A program made the position numbers and the translations under genes. From an uncultured Alphaproteobacteria bacterium (lineage in GTDB: Bacteria > Pseudomonadota > Alphaproteobacteria > Rhizobiales > Aestuariivirgaceae): a stretch of DNA of 64,000 nucleotides. The notes beneath the pieces are model-generated. The model ran no database searches, had not been told where the DNA came from, and worked only from the letters and a program-made list of their open reading frames with translations. Where the stretch lies: assembly GCA_937873445.1 (NCBI GenBank), contig CALMWF010000035.1, positions 1 through 64,000 on the forward strand, read 5' to 3'. Below are positions 38,761 to 47,991 of this stretch, in pieces; position 1 is the stretch's first letter, and each line of letters starts with the position of its first letter.

Positions 38761-40005
38761 TCAATCGAACAGGAATTCGCGCCCCACCTTGACCCGCCGC
38801 ACCCCGTCATAGGCAATGATGTCGGCGGTGGCATAGGTTTCGCTGAAGGTGGCGGGCAGGAACGAGCCCGTGCCGACCATGTCCAGCGGTGCCTTGGCCG
38901 CGCCCATGATCTGGCACTTCTGCGGATCAAAGCCGGAGGAGCCGACAATCTGGGCGTCCTTGAAACCGGCCCGGTCCAGCGCCAGCCGGGCATGGATGAT
39001 GGCCGCCACCGACACCCCCTTACCGAACAGGATGCGGCGCACCTTGTCGACCAGGATGTTGGAGGGGTCGAGCTGGAAGGCCCGGCCGCCCAGCACCTGT
39101 TCCACGATGTTGTATTCGCCCGACACATCGAGCCACTCACCCACCGTATCCACGGATTTTTCGTAATCCAGCCCCTCGGCGAAACGGCCGCCATGGGTGT
39201 CCATGCGCACCCCGAAGACATGGCCCTTCTTGTTCAGTCTGGCCTCGTCATAGAACCAGCGCGCGCAGCGCAGCGCGTCGCTGATTTCTTCACCCGTGTA
39301 GTCCACCAGCGCATAGAGCGCCTTGGCCTCGGGCAGCGTCTGGGCAAAGAGCTTCAGCGCCTCCAGCACGTCGCCGCCGGTGTAGCCCACCAGCGCATGC
39401 GGCATGGTGCCCATGCCCTGGGTGGCACCGAAGAAGGGCGCCGTCAGGTCCTGCGATGAGCCGATGAAGCCCTTCACCTTGGGGTTGGAGCGGCGGGCCA
39501 TGGCGCTGCCCACGGCCGCGCCATAGGAGGCAAGAATGTTCATCTCCGCCCCCGAGGCGTGGCGCGCATGCATGTCCATGAACCCGGCATCGGGAATGGC
39601 CCGGCACATTTCATAGGCGTTGTTGGCGGCCACGCAGGGAAAGCCGATCTTCTGCAGCATCAGGGTTTCGACTTCCGACAGATCCTTCATGGAGCCGGTG
39701 ATTTCCATGAGCTTGCGCTCGGACGGCACCACCTCGCCCTCGGCCACCAGACGGCGGATCTTGACCTTGGGCACCAGGGCGCGGGCCATGCGGATGGCCG
39801 GTTCCAGGGCGGCCACCACGCGCCGCCGCATGAACACCGCGAAGGTCACCTCGGCATCGCCATGGGCCGCCACAATGCGGCTGGTGTTGGTGAAATACTT
39901 GTCGGTCTGGGCCGACAGCGGACCTGCCGCATGGGCCAGTTCCACCAGCCGGTCGAGAACGGCCTCGTGCGCCGGGGTCAGATGAAAATCGTGGCGGGTG
40001 TCCAT
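38761..40005 (-). CDS. Nicotinate phosphoribosyltransferase
   Basis: 414 residues: TDKYFTNTSRI near residues 34-44, EGEVVPSERKLMEITGSM, GFPCVAANNAYEMCRAIPD, RHASGAEMNILASYGAAVGSAMARR, and VSGEYNIVEQVLGGRAF. This is the nicotinate/quinolinate phosphoribosyltransferase fold of the pncB-like group, forming nicotinate mononucleotide in NAD salvage. Related archaeal and bacterial forms share this rearranged sequence, so a close homologous function is likely but not certain. It is a single gene with a 77-base gap to the aldolase-like gene upstream on the same strand. Confidence 0.86.
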   Translation of the reverse strand: MDTRHDFHLTPAHEAVLDRLVELAHAAGPLSAQTDKYFTNTSRIVAAHGDAEVTFAVFMRRRVVAALEPAIRMARALVPKVKIRRLVAEGEVVPSERKLMEITGSMKDLSEVETLMLQKIGFPCVAANNAYEMCRAIPDAGFMDMHARHASGAEMNILASYGAAVGSAMARRSNPKVKGFIGSSQDLTAPFFGATQGMGTMPHALVGYTGGDVLEALKLFAQTLPEAKALYALVDYTGEEISDALRCARWFYDEARLNKKGHVFGVRMDTHGGRFAEGLDYEKSVDTVGEWLDVSGEYNIVEQVLGGRAFQLDPSNILVDKVRRILFGKGVSVAAIIHARLALDRAGFKDAQIVGSSGFDPQKCQIMGAAKAPLDMVGTGSFLPATFSETYATADIIAYDGVRRVKVGREFLFD

Positions 40006-40082
40006 GGGGCGTCCTCCAGCAACAGGTCCGCCGCTTTAGCACAGGGCCGCGCCGCCCGAAACAGGCAGCGCAGCGCCCGCCT

Positions 40083-40850
40083 TCAGCCTTCCAGAACCGC
40101 CGCCGCCCCCTGACGCAGCAGTTCCACATCGGTGGCCGCCGCCAGAAAGCGATAGCCCATCCGCTCATAGGCCGGAATGGAACTGGCCCGGCCGGCAAAG
40201 GCCCCCGCCACCAGCCCGCGCTGGCGCGCCGCGCTGGCAATCTCCTTCATGGCCGCCAGGGTTTCCGGCCCCGTGGTGGCAATCTCCTCGCCGCCCGACA
40301 GCGCGATGGACAGGTCATTCGGCCCCACGAACAATCCGTCCAGCCCCGGCACGGCGGCAATTTCCCGAACCCGCGACAGCGCCAGCCGGGTTTCAATCAT
40401 GGCGAACACCATGGTCACGTCATTGGCCTGGGCCAGATAATCCGCCGCCGACAGGCCCGCCGCCTGCACCGCCGCAAGGCCGCCCCAGCTGCGCACCCCG
40501 CGCGGCGGATATTTGGCCGCCATCACCAGCCGTTCCGCCTCGGCGGCACTGTTGATGAGGGGCGCAATCACCACCGAGGCGCCAATGTCCAGCGCCTGGC
40601 CGATGAGGCCGGGATCATTGGCCAGCGTGCGCACAATGAGCGGCCGGGCCAGCGCCGTCACCGCCTGGGCCATGGCCGCCGCTTCGGCAAAGCCGATGAG
40701 GCCATGCTGCAGGTCGAGCGCCACCCCCTCAAAGGGCAGCCGCGCCAGTTGCGCGGCCAGCGCCGCACCGGGCAGGCTCGCCCACGAAAACAGAAAGGGA
40801 CCGGACTCCCTGAGCCGGTCCCTGATGCCAAAGCCGGGGGCTGGGCCCAT
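40083..40850 (-). CDS. HpcH/HpaI-family aldolase
   Basis: 255 residues of the class II pyruvate-dependent aldolase TIM barrel: EGVALDLQHGLIGF (catalytic His), APLINSAAEAERLV, FAMIETRLALSRVREI (metal Glu) and DGLFVGPNDLSIAL (metal Asp). It would retro-aldol cleave 2-keto-3-deoxy acids to pyruvate and an aldehyde; the natural substrate is not determined. It starts four bases after the zeta-subunit gene stop on the same strand, an odd partner for an aldolase. Confidence 0.87.
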   Translation of the reverse strand: MGPAPGFGIRDRLRESGPFLFSWASLPGAALAAQLARLPFEGVALDLQHGLIGFAEAAAMAQAVTALARPLIVRTLANDPGLIGQALDIGASVVIAPLINSAAEAERLVMAAKYPPRGVRSWGGLAAVQAAGLSAADYLAQANDVTMVFAMIETRLALSRVREIAAVPGLDGLFVGPNDLSIALSGGEEIATTGPETLAAMKEIASAARQRGLVAGAFAGRASSIPAYERMGYRFLAAATDVELLRQGAAAVLEG

Positions 40851-40854
40851 GGCC

Positions 40855-41178
40855 TTATCCTTCCTTGCTCACCTGCTCCATGGCCGTGAGCAGCAACTCC
40901 TCCATGGTGCGGCGGATCTGATGGTCGGACTGGGCCACCTTCCTGGCGTCAAAATCGGCGCGGATCTTGCGGAACACATCCTCGTCGCCCGCTTCCTCGA
41001 AGTCGGCCGCCACCACTTCCTTGGCATAGGCGTCGGCCTCTGCGCCGGTAAGGCCCATCTTCTCCGCCGCCCACAGGCCAAGCAGCTTGTTGCGCCGCGC
41101 CGTGGCCTTGAAGCGCAATTCCTCGTCATGGGCGAACTTCTTTTCAAAGCCTTCCTGGCGCTTGTCGAAGGTGGTCAT
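40855..41178 (-). CDS. ATP synthase zeta-type inhibitor subunit (DUF1476)
   Basis: 107 residues: MTTFDKRQEGFEKKFAHDEE, then KATARRNKLLGLWAAEKMGLTG and VFRKIRADFDARKVAQSDHQIRR. This is the DUF1476 family, whose Paracoccus member is the zeta inhibitor of the F1Fo-ATPase in alphaproteobacteria. It blocks ATP hydrolysis by the enzyme. It is mostly helical, soluble and highly charged. A much longer open frame reading through from 43251 is only the antisense of the purine genes. It precedes the aldolase-like gene and is divergent from purC. Confidence 0.9.
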   Translation of the reverse strand: MTTFDKRQEGFEKKFAHDEELRFKATARRNKLLGLWAAEKMGLTGAEADAYAKEVVAADFEEAGDEDVFRKIRADFDARKVAQSDHQIRRTMEELLLTAMEQVSKEG

Positions 41179-41454
41179 GGGGCAGCACTCCGTCAAATTC
41201 GGTGAGTCTGGGAAATAGCGGGCGCCGCAGGCCAAATCAACCCGTCCTTTCGCCGCTGCCCCGCCCGCCGCCAGCCCGAAACGCCCGGCCCGCAACCAGG
41301 GTTGGGAAAACTCCCGCCAAAGTGATTGTGCCAGAAAGTCCCATCCTGTAAGACCCGCCTGACAGCGGGGGCCAGCCCCCCATCCCATGATTTTGAACCG
41401 GGTGGCGTGATCCGGCCCAGTCGGAAAGCCCCCCTTGCCATGAGGCGTTTCACC

Positions 41455-42225
41455 ATGAACAACCGCCGCACCCGCATCTATGAGGGCAAGGCCAAGATCC
41501 TTTACGAAGGGCCGGAGCCGGGCACCATCGTGGTCCACTACAAGGACGACGCCACCGCCTTCAATGCCCAGAAGAAGGCGGTGATCGACGGCAAGGGCGT
41601 GCTGAACCAGCGCATCTCCGAATTCATTTTCACCAAGCTGAACGAGCTGGGCCTGCCCACCCATTTCATCCGCAGCCTCAACATGCGCGAGCAGCTGGTG
41701 CGCTCGGTCGAGATCATCCCGCTTGAGGTGATCGTGCGCAATGTGGCCGCGGGCTCGCTGGCCAAGCGGCTGGGGCTGGAGGAGGGTCAGGCCCTGCCCC
41801 GCTCCATCATCGAATTCTGCTACAAGAACGACGCCCTCGGCGATCCCATGGTGTCCGAGGAACACATCACCGCCTTCGGCTGGGCCTCGCCTCAGGAAAT
41901 CGACGACATCATGCACATGTCGATCCGCATCAATGATTTCCTCACCGGCCTGTTCCTCGGCATCGGCATCCGTCTGGTCGACTTCAAGATCGAGTTCGGC
42001 AGGCTGTTTGACGGCGACATGATGCGCGTGGTGCTGGCCGACGAGATCAGCCCCGATTCCTGCCGGCTGTGGGACACCAAGACCAACGACAAGATGGACA
42101 AGGACCGGTTCCGCCGCGACATGGGCGGCCTTGTTGAAGCCTATCAGGAAGTGGCCCGCCGCCTTGGCATCATGCCCGAGGAAAAGCCCGAGCGCAGCCG
42201 CCCCACCCTGGTGAAATCCGATTGA
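41455..42225 (+). CDS. purC: Phosphoribosylaminoimidazole-succinocarboxamide synthase (SAICAR synthetase)
   Basis: 256 residues, typical for the alphaproteobacterial enzyme: [21 protein letters not shown], then [14 protein letters not shown]-like segments and the DFKIEFGR catalytic region. It joins CAIR and aspartate in purine synthesis. The start MNNRRTR is set by family alignment; an ATG five codons earlier is possible. The 276 bases between it and the divergent zeta-subunit gene show no recognisable PurR-type operator. purS follows after 12 bases. Confidence 0.95.
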   Translation: MNNRRTRIYEGKAKILYEGPEPGTIVVHYKDDATAFNAQKKAVIDGKGVLNQRISEFIFTKLNELGLPTHFIRSLNMREQLVRSVEIIPLEVIVRNVAAGSLAKRLGLEEGQALPRSIIEFCYKNDALGDPMVSEEHITAFGWASPQEIDDIMHMSIRINDFLTGLFLGIGIRLVDFKIEFGRLFDGDMMRVVLADEISPDSCRLWDTKTNDKMDKDRFRRDMGGLVEAYQEVARRLGIMPEEKPERSRPTLVKSD

Positions 42226-42237
42226 TTGGTGAGCATG

Positions 42238-42477
42238 ATGAAAGCCAAGATCAAGGTCACACTCAAGAACGGCGTGCTCGACCCGCAGGGCAAGGCCATT
42301 GAGGGGGCGCTCGGCTCCCTCGGCTTTTCCGGCGTGGACCATGTCCGCCAGGGCAAGTACTTCGAGATCGATCTGAAGGAAACCGATCCCGTCCGCGCCC
42401 GCGAGCAGGTTCGGGCCATGTGCGAAAAACTCATCGCCAACACGGTGATCGAAAACTACGACATCGAACTGGCCTGA
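42238..42477 (+). CDS. purS: FGAM synthetase subunit PurS
   Basis: 79 residues: KAKIKVTLKNGVLDPQGKAIEGAL and RQGKYFEIDL, the normal PurS length. With PurQ and the small-type PurL it forms the three-part phosphoribosylformylglycinamidine synthetase. The second ATG of an ATGATG is chosen because GGTGA is then at five bases' spacing. purQ is not adjacent; a PsiE-like gene lies between. Confidence 0.93.
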   Translation: MKAKIKVTLKNGVLDPQGKAIEGALGSLGFSGVDHVRQGKYFEIDLKETDPVRAREQVRAMCEKLIANTVIENYDIELA

Positions 42478-42609
42478 TCCGCCGCCTCGCCTGAACGTCC
42501 CCGCCTGAATACCCGCCTGAATAATTGTCAGTTTGCGGCACCGGGCCACCGTGCCAGTGTGGCCTGCGCGTGGGGTGCGGGCGTTTCCGGCAGCAATCAG
42601 GGGCCGGCC

Positions 42610-43074
42610 ATGAATCTCAGGACTGTTAACGTCATTGCGGCCACCTCGCGGCTGCGCGCCCTTGCCGATCCCATTGGCCACCTGCTCACCGAAGCCTTCC
42701 ATTTCCTTGGTCTGTTTGCCATCGGCGGTGCCACCGTCTGGGCGGCCCTTCTGGCCTTCCTGAAAATGGTCGAGGCGGGCCATGCCTCCATCGAGGATCT
42801 GCTGCTGCTCTTCATCTATCTGGAAATCGGCTCCATGGTCGGCATCTATTTCAAGACCAACCACATGCCGGTGCGCTTCCTCGTCTATGTCGGCATCACG
42901 GCGCTGACCCGCCACCTCATCGGCTTCGTCCAGCATGATGTGGAGCCGGACATGGGGGTGATCTATCTGTCGGCTGCCACCCTGATCATGGCGGGCGCGG
43001 TCTTCGTCATCCGCTACACCTCCTACAACTACCCCAACCGCTCGGACGCGGCGGGCGAGACCAACACCGACTGA
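42610..43074 (+). CDS. psiE: PsiE-family (phosphate-starvation-inducible) membrane protein
   Basis: 154 residues with four predicted membrane segments (about 25-55, 60-85, 90-115 and 120-140). [30 protein letters not shown] and [22 protein letters not shown] match the PsiE family. Its exact role is unknown; in E. coli expression is governed by phosphate and cAMP control. The start MNLRTVNVI is used. It interrupts the pur genes, lying between purS and purQ on the same strand with gaps of 132 and 73 bases. A phosphate box is not apparent. Confidence 0.85.
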   Translation: MNLRTVNVIAATSRLRALADPIGHLLTEAFHFLGLFAIGGATVWAALLAFLKMVEAGHASIEDLLLLFIYLEIGSMVGIYFKTNHMPVRFLVYVGITALTRHLIGFVQHDVEPDMGVIYLSAATLIMAGAVFVIRYTSYNYPNRSDAAGETNTD

Positions 43075-43147
43075 TCCCTCCACAGGGCGCGGAACACTAT
43101 TCCAAACCTCCCCCTGCTCGGCTATAGCGGCCTCAGGAGTCCCGCCC

Positions 43148-43813
43148 ATGAAGACCGCCGTCGTCACCTTCCCCGGAATCAACCGCGAAACCGACATGAT
43201 GCGGGCGCTGAAGCTGGTGACCGGCAAGGCCCCCGTGAACCTGTGGCACACCGAAACCGAACTGCCCGGGGGGCTTGATCTGGTGGTGGTGCCGGGCGGC
43301 TTTTCCTATGGCGACTATCTGCGCTGCGGGGCCATTGCAGCGCGCTCACCCATCATGGCAGCAATCCGCGCCAAGGCCCTGAACGGACTCAAGGTTCTGG
43401 GCGTGTGCAACGGCTTCCAGATCATCACTGAAGCGGGCCTTCTGCCGGGCGCGCTGGTGCGCAACGCCTCGCTCCACTTCGTCTGCCGCGAGGTGAAGCT
43501 CAAGGTTGAGAACAACCGGACATTTTTCACCAACCGGATGAAGCGGGGCCAGATCGTCTCCTGCCCGGTGGCCCACGGCGAAGGCAACTACATCTGCGAT
43601 GCCGACACGCTGAAGGCGCTGGAGGCGGAAGGCCGGGTGGTGTTCCGCTATGCCCAGGGCACCAACCCCAACGGCGCCATGAACGACATTGCCGGCATTG
43701 TAAACGGGGCGGGCAACGTCATCGGCATGATGCCCCACCCGGAAAACATGATCGAACCGCTGCACGGCAAGCTGGACTGCCTGCCGCTGTTTGAGAGCCT
43801 TCTGGCCGCCTGA
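43148..43813 (+). CDS. purQ: FGAM synthetase glutaminase subunit PurQ
   Basis: 221 residues, a class I glutamine amidotransferase: [20 protein letters not shown], the nucleophile [11 protein letters not shown] (Cys at about 87), and a C-terminal [14 protein letters not shown] (His/Glu of the triad). It supplies ammonia to PurL. Its first residues [20 protein letters not shown] are typical. The FMN reductase gene follows after 119 bases. Confidence 0.96.
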   Translation: MKTAVVTFPGINRETDMMRALKLVTGKAPVNLWHTETELPGGLDLVVVPGGFSYGDYLRCGAIAARSPIMAAIRAKALNGLKVLGVCNGFQIITEAGLLPGALVRNASLHFVCREVKLKVENNRTFFTNRMKRGQIVSCPVAHGEGNYICDADTLKALEAEGRVVFRYAQGTNPNGAMNDIAGIVNGAGNVIGMMPHPENMIEPLHGKLDCLPLFESLLAA

Positions 43814-43897
43814 AATTCTGCTCACCGCGGCGGGAACCGTTTCCGCCAACACACATTGAACCGGCCAACAGCCTTGCACAGCCAATGCTGGGGCTTT

Positions 43898-43923
43898 ATA
43901 TGTAACGCACTATAATACAAATA
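43898..43923 (+). promoter_or_regulatory. Candidate promoter/operator of the FMN reductase gene
   Basis: A perfect TATAAT (43911-43916) stands in an AT-rich island just before the ribosome-binding site AGGAG. TGTA (43901-43904) and TACA (43916-43919) are inverted arms, with more AT-rich similarity outside them, resembling an operator. No convincing -35 box is found. If transcription starts from this -10 the 5' leader is only about ten bases. Confidence 0.4.
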
Positions 43924-43932
43924 GGAGAAGCC

Positions 43933-44484
43933 ATGACCCTGAACGTCGCCGTCCTCATCGGCAGCCTGCGCAAGGACTCTGTCACCCGCAAGCTCGTCCA
44001 CGCCCTCGCCCCCCTCGCCCCCAAGGGCATGACCCTGAAGGTGGTGGAAATTGGCGATCTGCCCCATTTCAATGCCGATCTGGAAGGTGACATGCCGGCC
44101 CCGGTCAAGGCCTTCAAGAAGGCCATCGAGGGGGCCGACGCCGTGCTCTTCGCCACGCCGGAATATAACCGCTCGGTGCCGGGCGTGCTGAAGAACGCCA
44201 TCGACTGGGGCTCCCGGCCCTATGGCAAGTCAAGCTGGAACGGCAAGCCCGCCGCCGTCATCAGCCAGTCCATGGGCGCCCTGTCGGGCTTTGGTGCCAA
44301 TCATCACCTGCGCCAGTCGCTGGTCTTCCTCAACATGCCCACCATGGCCCAGCCGGAAGCCTACATCGCCAATTCCACCACCCTGTTTGATGATAAGGGC
44401 AACCTCGCCAAACCGGAGACGAAGGACTTCCTCAGCCAGGTCATGGCCGCCTTCGGCCAGTGGATCGCCACCCACAAGGCCTGA
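43933..44484 (+). CDS. NADPH-dependent FMN reductase
   Basis: 183 residues of the flavodoxin-like fold: VLIGSLRKDSVTRKL (FMN phosphate binding) near the start, and FATPEYNRSVPGVLKNAIDWGSRP (about 74-97), the NADPH/FMN signature of the chromate/quinone reductase group. It reduces quinones or flavins and can protect against redox stress. An AGGAGA ribosome-binding site lies eight bases upstream. It interrupts the pur genes between purQ and purL and is followed by the hairpin described below. Confidence 0.9.
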   Translation: MTLNVAVLIGSLRKDSVTRKLVHALAPLAPKGMTLKVVEIGDLPHFNADLEGDMPAPVKAFKKAIEGADAVLFATPEYNRSVPGVLKNAIDWGSRPYGKSSWNGKPAAVISQSMGALSGFGANHHLRQSLVFLNMPTMAQPEAYIANSTTLFDDKGNLAKPETKDFLSQVMAAFGQWIATHKA

Positions 44485-44506
44485 TCCGGCGCATGCAAAA
44501 CACCTG

Positions 44507-44547
44507 TTCTTTCCGGCAAATCCAGCGTTGAGATTTGCCGGAAAGAA
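44507..44547 (+). other. 15-bp perfect hairpin before purL
   Basis: TTCTTTCCGGCAAAT (44507-44521) and ATTTGCCGGAAAGAA (44533-44547) are exact inverted repeats around an 11-base loop. The structure lies between the FMN reductase stop and the purL ribosome-binding site (AAAGG, 44552-44556). It lacks a U-tract, so it is not an ordinary terminator. It may be a processing or stability element, a partial transcription block, or a repeat insertion. Confidence 0.6.
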
Positions 44548-44564
44548 TTCTAAAGGCTGGCGTC

Positions 44565-46754
44565 ATGCGCATCCCCAATGACGTCAGGATCACCCCGGAA
44601 CTGGTCGCCCAGCATGGCCTGAAGCCCGAGGAATATCAGCACTTCCTCGACCTTCTCGGCCGCGAGCCCACCATCACCGAACTGGGCATCGTTTCCGCCA
44701 TGTGGAACGAGCACTGTTCCTACAAATCCTCGAAGAAATGGCTGAAGACCCTGCCCACCACGGGCAAGCGCGTCATTCAGGGGCCGGGCGAAAATGCCGG
44801 CGTGGTCGACATCGGCGACGGTCAGGCCATCGTCTTCAAGATGGAAAGCCACAACCACCCCTCCTTCATCGAACCCTATCAGGGTTCGGCCACCGGCGTC
44901 GGCGGCATTCTGCGCGATGTCTTCACCATGGGAGCCCGCCCCATTGCGGCGCTGAATGCGCTGCGCTTCGGCGATCCGTCCCACCCCAAGACCCGCCATC
45001 TCGTCTCCGGCGTGGTGGCCGGGGTCGGCGGCTATGGCAATTCCTTCGGTGTGCCCACCCTCGGTGGCGAGGTGAATTTCCACGCCCGCTACAACGGCAA
45101 CATTCTCGTCAACGCCATGGCCGTGGGCCTGGCCGATGCCGACAGCATTTTCTATTCCAAGGCCAAGGGCGTGGGCCTGCCGGTGGTTTATCTGGGCGCC
45201 AAGACGGGCCGCGACGGCATTCACGGCGCCACCATGGCCTCCGCCGAATTTGACGACAAGGCCGAGGAAAAGCGCCCCACCGTGCAGGTGGGTGACCCCT
45301 TCACCGAGAAGTGCCTGCTCGAAGCCTGCCTTGAACTCATGGCCTCCGGCGCGGTCATCGCCATTCAGGACATGGGGGCGGCGGGCCTCACCTGTTCAGC
45401 CGTTGAAATGGGCGCCAAGGGCGACCTCGGCATCGACCTTGACCTTGACCGCGTGCCCTGCCGCGAAGAGCGCATGACCGCCTATGAGATGATGCTCTCC
45501 GAAAGCCAGGAGCGCATGCTCATGGTGCTGAGGCCGGAGAAGGAAAAGGAAGCCGAAGCCATCTTCAAGAAGTGGGGTCTGGACTTCGCCATCGTCGGCG
45601 AGACCACCAATTCGCTGCGCTTCATCATCAAGCACGAGGGCGAGGTGAAGGCCGACCTGCCCATCAAGCAATTGGGCGATGAAGCCCCCGAATATGACCG
45701 GCCCTGGGTGGAACCGAAGCGGCAGCCCGTGCTGGCGGCACAGCATGTGCCCGCACCGGTCGACCTCAAGACCGCCATTCTCGACATGATGGCCTCGCCC
45801 GCCCTGTGCTCGCGGCGCTGGGTGTGGGAGCAATATGACACGCTGATCCAGTCCAACTCGGCCCAGGTGCCGGGCGGCGACGCGGGCGTGGTGCGCATCG
45901 GCAAGAAGAAGGCCATTGCCGTGTCGTCGGACGTCACCCCCCGCTATGTCGAGGCCGACCCCTTTGAGGGCGGCAAGCAGGCGGTGGCCGAGTGCTGGCG
46001 CAACCTCACCGCCGTGGGCGCCGAGCCGCTGGCCGTCACCGACAATCTCAACTTCGGCAACCCGGAACGCCCGGAAATCATGGGTCAGCTCGTCTTCGCC
46101 ATCAAGGGCATCGGCGAGGCCTGCCGGGCGCTGAACTTCCCCGTCGTGTCGGGCAATGTCTCGCTCTACAACGAAACCAACGGCCAGGCCATTCTGCCCA
46201 CCCCCACCATCGGCGGCGTGGGCCTGCTGCGCGACCTTTCCACCATGGCCACGCTGGCCTTCAAGAAGGCCGGCCAGAAGGTGATCGAAGTGGGCGGGCC
46301 GGGCGGCCACCTTGGCCAATCGCTCTACCTCGCCATTGTCCATGGCCGCGAGGAAGGCGCCCCGCCGCCGATCGATCTGGCCCGTGAAAAGGCCGCAGGC
46401 GACCTGATTCGATCTCTCATCAAAACCGCGCAAGTCTCTGCCGTGCATGACATTTCCGACGGCGGCCTGGTGACCGCCCTGATCGAAATGGCGCTTGCCG
46501 CAAACCTTGGCGTGACGCTCGACCGGCTCACCCCCGCCGAACTCTTCGGCGAGGATCAGGCCCGCTATGTGGTGACGGCCAGGAACGCCCGCGCCGTTCT
46601 GGCAGCGGCCAAGAAGGCCGGGGTTCCGGCCCGCGTCATCGGCGAAGTCACCGCCACCCCCTCCTTGAAGATGGGCCGCCTCACCCTATCTCTGAAGGCG
46701 TTGCGCCAGGCCCATGAGGGCTGGTTCCCCGCCTTCATGGCCAAGGAACTGTGA
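44565..46754 (+). CDS. purL: Phosphoribosylformylglycinamidine synthase subunit PurL
   Basis: 729 residues, the small (bacillus-type) PurL that works with PurS and PurQ. Motifs include [14 protein letters not shown] near residue 43, [32 protein letters not shown], and the second-half NLNFGNPE and ISDGGL. It uses ATP to convert FGAR to FGAM. The start [13 protein letters not shown] follows an AAAGG ribosome-binding site; ten more codons upstream lie within the hairpin and are unlikely to be coding. bolA follows after 23 bases. Confidence 0.97.
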   Translation: MRIPNDVRITPELVAQHGLKPEEYQHFLDLLGREPTITELGIVSAMWNEHCSYKSSKKWLKTLPTTGKRVIQGPGENAGVVDIGDGQAIVFKMESHNHPSFIEPYQGSATGVGGILRDVFTMGARPIAALNALRFGDPSHPKTRHLVSGVVAGVGGYGNSFGVPTLGGEVNFHARYNGNILVNAMAVGLADADSIFYSKAKGVGLPVVYLGAKTGRDGIHGATMASAEFDDKAEEKRPTVQVGDPFTEKCLLEACLELMASGAVIAIQDMGAAGLTCSAVEMGAKGDLGIDLDLDRVPCREERMTAYEMMLSESQERMLMVLRPEKEKEAEAIFKKWGLDFAIVGETTNSLRFIIKHEGEVKADLPIKQLGDEAPEYDRPWVEPKRQPVLAAQHVPAPVDLKTAILDMMASPALCSRRWVWEQYDTLIQSNSAQVPGGDAGVVRIGKKKAIAVSSDVTPRYVEADPFEGGKQAVAECWRNLTAVGAEPLAVTDNLNFGNPERPEIMGQLVFAIKGIGEACRALNFPVVSGNVSLYNETNGQAILPTPTIGGVGLLRDLSTMATLAFKKAGQKVIEVGGPGGHLGQSLYLAIVHGREEGAPPPIDLAREKAAGDLIRSLIKTAQVSAVHDISDGGLVTALIEMALAANLGVTLDRLTPAELFGEDQARYVVTARNARAVLAAAKKAGVPARVIGEVTATPSLKMGRLTLSLKALRQAHEGWFPAFMAKEL

Positions 46755-46777
46755 GCGCCCGAGGGAGCATCTGAACC

Positions 46778-47014
46778 ATGGCCATGAGCGCCGACGAAAT
46801 CGAACGCCGCATCCGCGCCGCCTTCCCCGATGCCGTGGTGGAGATCCGCGATCTGGCGGGCGACAACAACCACTTCGCCGCCCGCGTTGTGTCCGAGGCC
46901 TTCCGCGGCAAAAGCCGGGTGCAGCAGCACCAGATGGTCTATGCCTCACTGAAAGGTGATATGGGCGGCGCGCTCCACGCCCTTGCGCTGCAAACCGCCG
47001 TCCCCGAAAACTGA
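46778..47014 (+). CDS. BolA family protein
   Basis: 78 residues: MSADEIERRIRAAFPDAVVEIRDLAGDNNHFAARVV and RVQQHQMVYASLKGDM, the single KH-like BolA fold with the conserved His. BolA proteins form iron-sulfur complexes with monothiol glutaredoxins, and grxD is the next gene (27-base gap), a strong contextual confirmation. The start could be the first or third codon (both Met). Confidence 0.93.
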   Translation: MAMSADEIERRIRAAFPDAVVEIRDLAGDNNHFAARVVSEAFRGKSRVQQHQMVYASLKGDMGGALHALALQTAVPEN

Positions 47015-47041
47015 GATCAATCAACCATCGAAGGTATCAAC

Positions 47042-47365
47042 ATGTCCTCCCCCATGCATGACTGGATCGACAAGGAAGTGAAGTCCAACGACGTGGTGCT
47101 GTTCATGAAGGGCACCGCCGAACATCCCATGTGCGGCTTCTCCGGGCGCTCGGCCCAGATCCTGCAGCACCTTGGCGCCCCCTTCCGCGACATCGACGTG
47201 CTGGCCAATGACAGCCTGCGCCAGGGCATCAAGGACTACACCAACTGGCCCACCATTCCGCAGCTCTACGTCAAGGGCGAGTTTGTCGGCGGCGCCGACA
47301 TCATGATGGAAATGTTCCAGTCCGGGGAATTGAAGCAGCTGCTCGCCGACAAGAAGATCATCTGA
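47042..47365 (+). CDS. grxD: Monothiol glutaredoxin, Grx4 family
   Basis: 107 residues with the CGFS active site (Cys31) in HPMCGFSGRSAQIL, plus WPTIPQLYVKGEFVGGADIM for glutathione binding. It carries a [2Fe-2S] cluster together with glutathione and BolA. It follows bolA on the same strand and is closed by a strong terminator at 47392. Confidence 0.96.
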   Translation: MSSPMHDWIDKEVKSNDVVLFMKGTAEHPMCGFSGRSAQILQHLGAPFRDIDVLANDSLRQGIKDYTNWPTIPQLYVKGEFVGGADIMMEMFQSGELKQLLADKKII

Positions 47366-47391
47366 TCCGTCCGTTCACGGATGAAACATAA

Positions 47392-47421
47392 AGGGCGGGG
47401 TCTCCCCCGCCCTATTTTCTT
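47392..47421 (+). terminator. Rho-independent terminator after grxD
   Basis: The 9-bp stem AGGGCGGGG (47392-47400) with CCCCGCCCT (47405-47413), loop TCTC, is followed by ATTTTCTT. It lies between the convergent grxD and ectC stops and ends the purL-bolA-grxD transcript. Confidence 0.85.
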
Positions 47422-47433
47422 GCGCCGCCCGCC

Positions 47434-47820
47434 TTAATAGGCCGAGCCGCCCTTGTCCTTCACATTGTGCACTTCCGTGCCCTTGAGCGGCGGATTGAAG
47501 ACGCTCACCAGAATGAGATCTTCCGTCTTGCCGCCGCGCAGATAGTGCTTGTCATGCTGGTCCAGCACATAGATGTCGCCCACGCTGATGGGATAGACCA
47601 TGCCGTTCATGTCCTCCACCTCGCCCGAACCGCCGATGCAGTAACAGGCCTCCAGGTGGTTGCGGTATTCAAGGATGCATTCCGTGCCCCTGCGCACCAC
47701 CGTGTGGCACACGGTGAAGCCCATATTATCCGCCTGGGTCAGCAGGCGGTGGCTGGTGCCATTGCCCCAATCCACGAAGAACGGCGTCTTTTCAACATCG
47801 GCGAGGCTGCGCTTGAACAT
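47434..47820 (-). CDS. ectC: Ectoine synthase (solitary EctC)
   Basis: 128 residues of the small cupin fold. [18 protein letters not shown] carries the conserved His and metal-ligand Glu, [14 protein letters not shown] holds the Tyr and His ligands, and [13 protein letters not shown] is also conserved. These match EctC, which cyclises N-gamma-acetyl-2,4-diaminobutyrate to ectoine. ectA, ectB and ectD are absent from the window, so this is a solitary gene, as found in some bacteria that take up the substrate or use a different one. The start MFKRSLADV is chosen; ten earlier codons are not conserved. A frame on the same strand upstream is antisense to the DMT gene. Confidence 0.85.
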   Translation of the reverse strand: MFKRSLADVEKTPFFVDWGNGTSHRLLTQADNMGFTVCHTVVRRGTECILEYRNHLEACYCIGGSGEVEDMNGMVYPISVGDIYVLDQHDKHYLRGGKTEDLILVSVFNPPLKGTEVHNVKDKGGSAY

Positions 47821-47991
47821 GGAATCCTCTCTGGCGTGATCTGTCACTCCCCCCTAGTCCACCAGCCCCGCGCCCGCAACATCCAGCGCGCTTGTTTTCC
47901 GCCATCCACGCCTGATCCCCCACGTCTGATCCCAAGGCAGGGGCCGCGCTGGCCATTGACCATGGCCCGCGCTTCGGGCACGGCACAGCCC

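Noticed and set aside
40855-43251. Very long minus-strand open frame (798 codons)
   Set aside because: Only the last 107 codons (DUF1476 protein) are real; the rest is antisense to purC, purS and the PsiE-like gene and has no family-like text.
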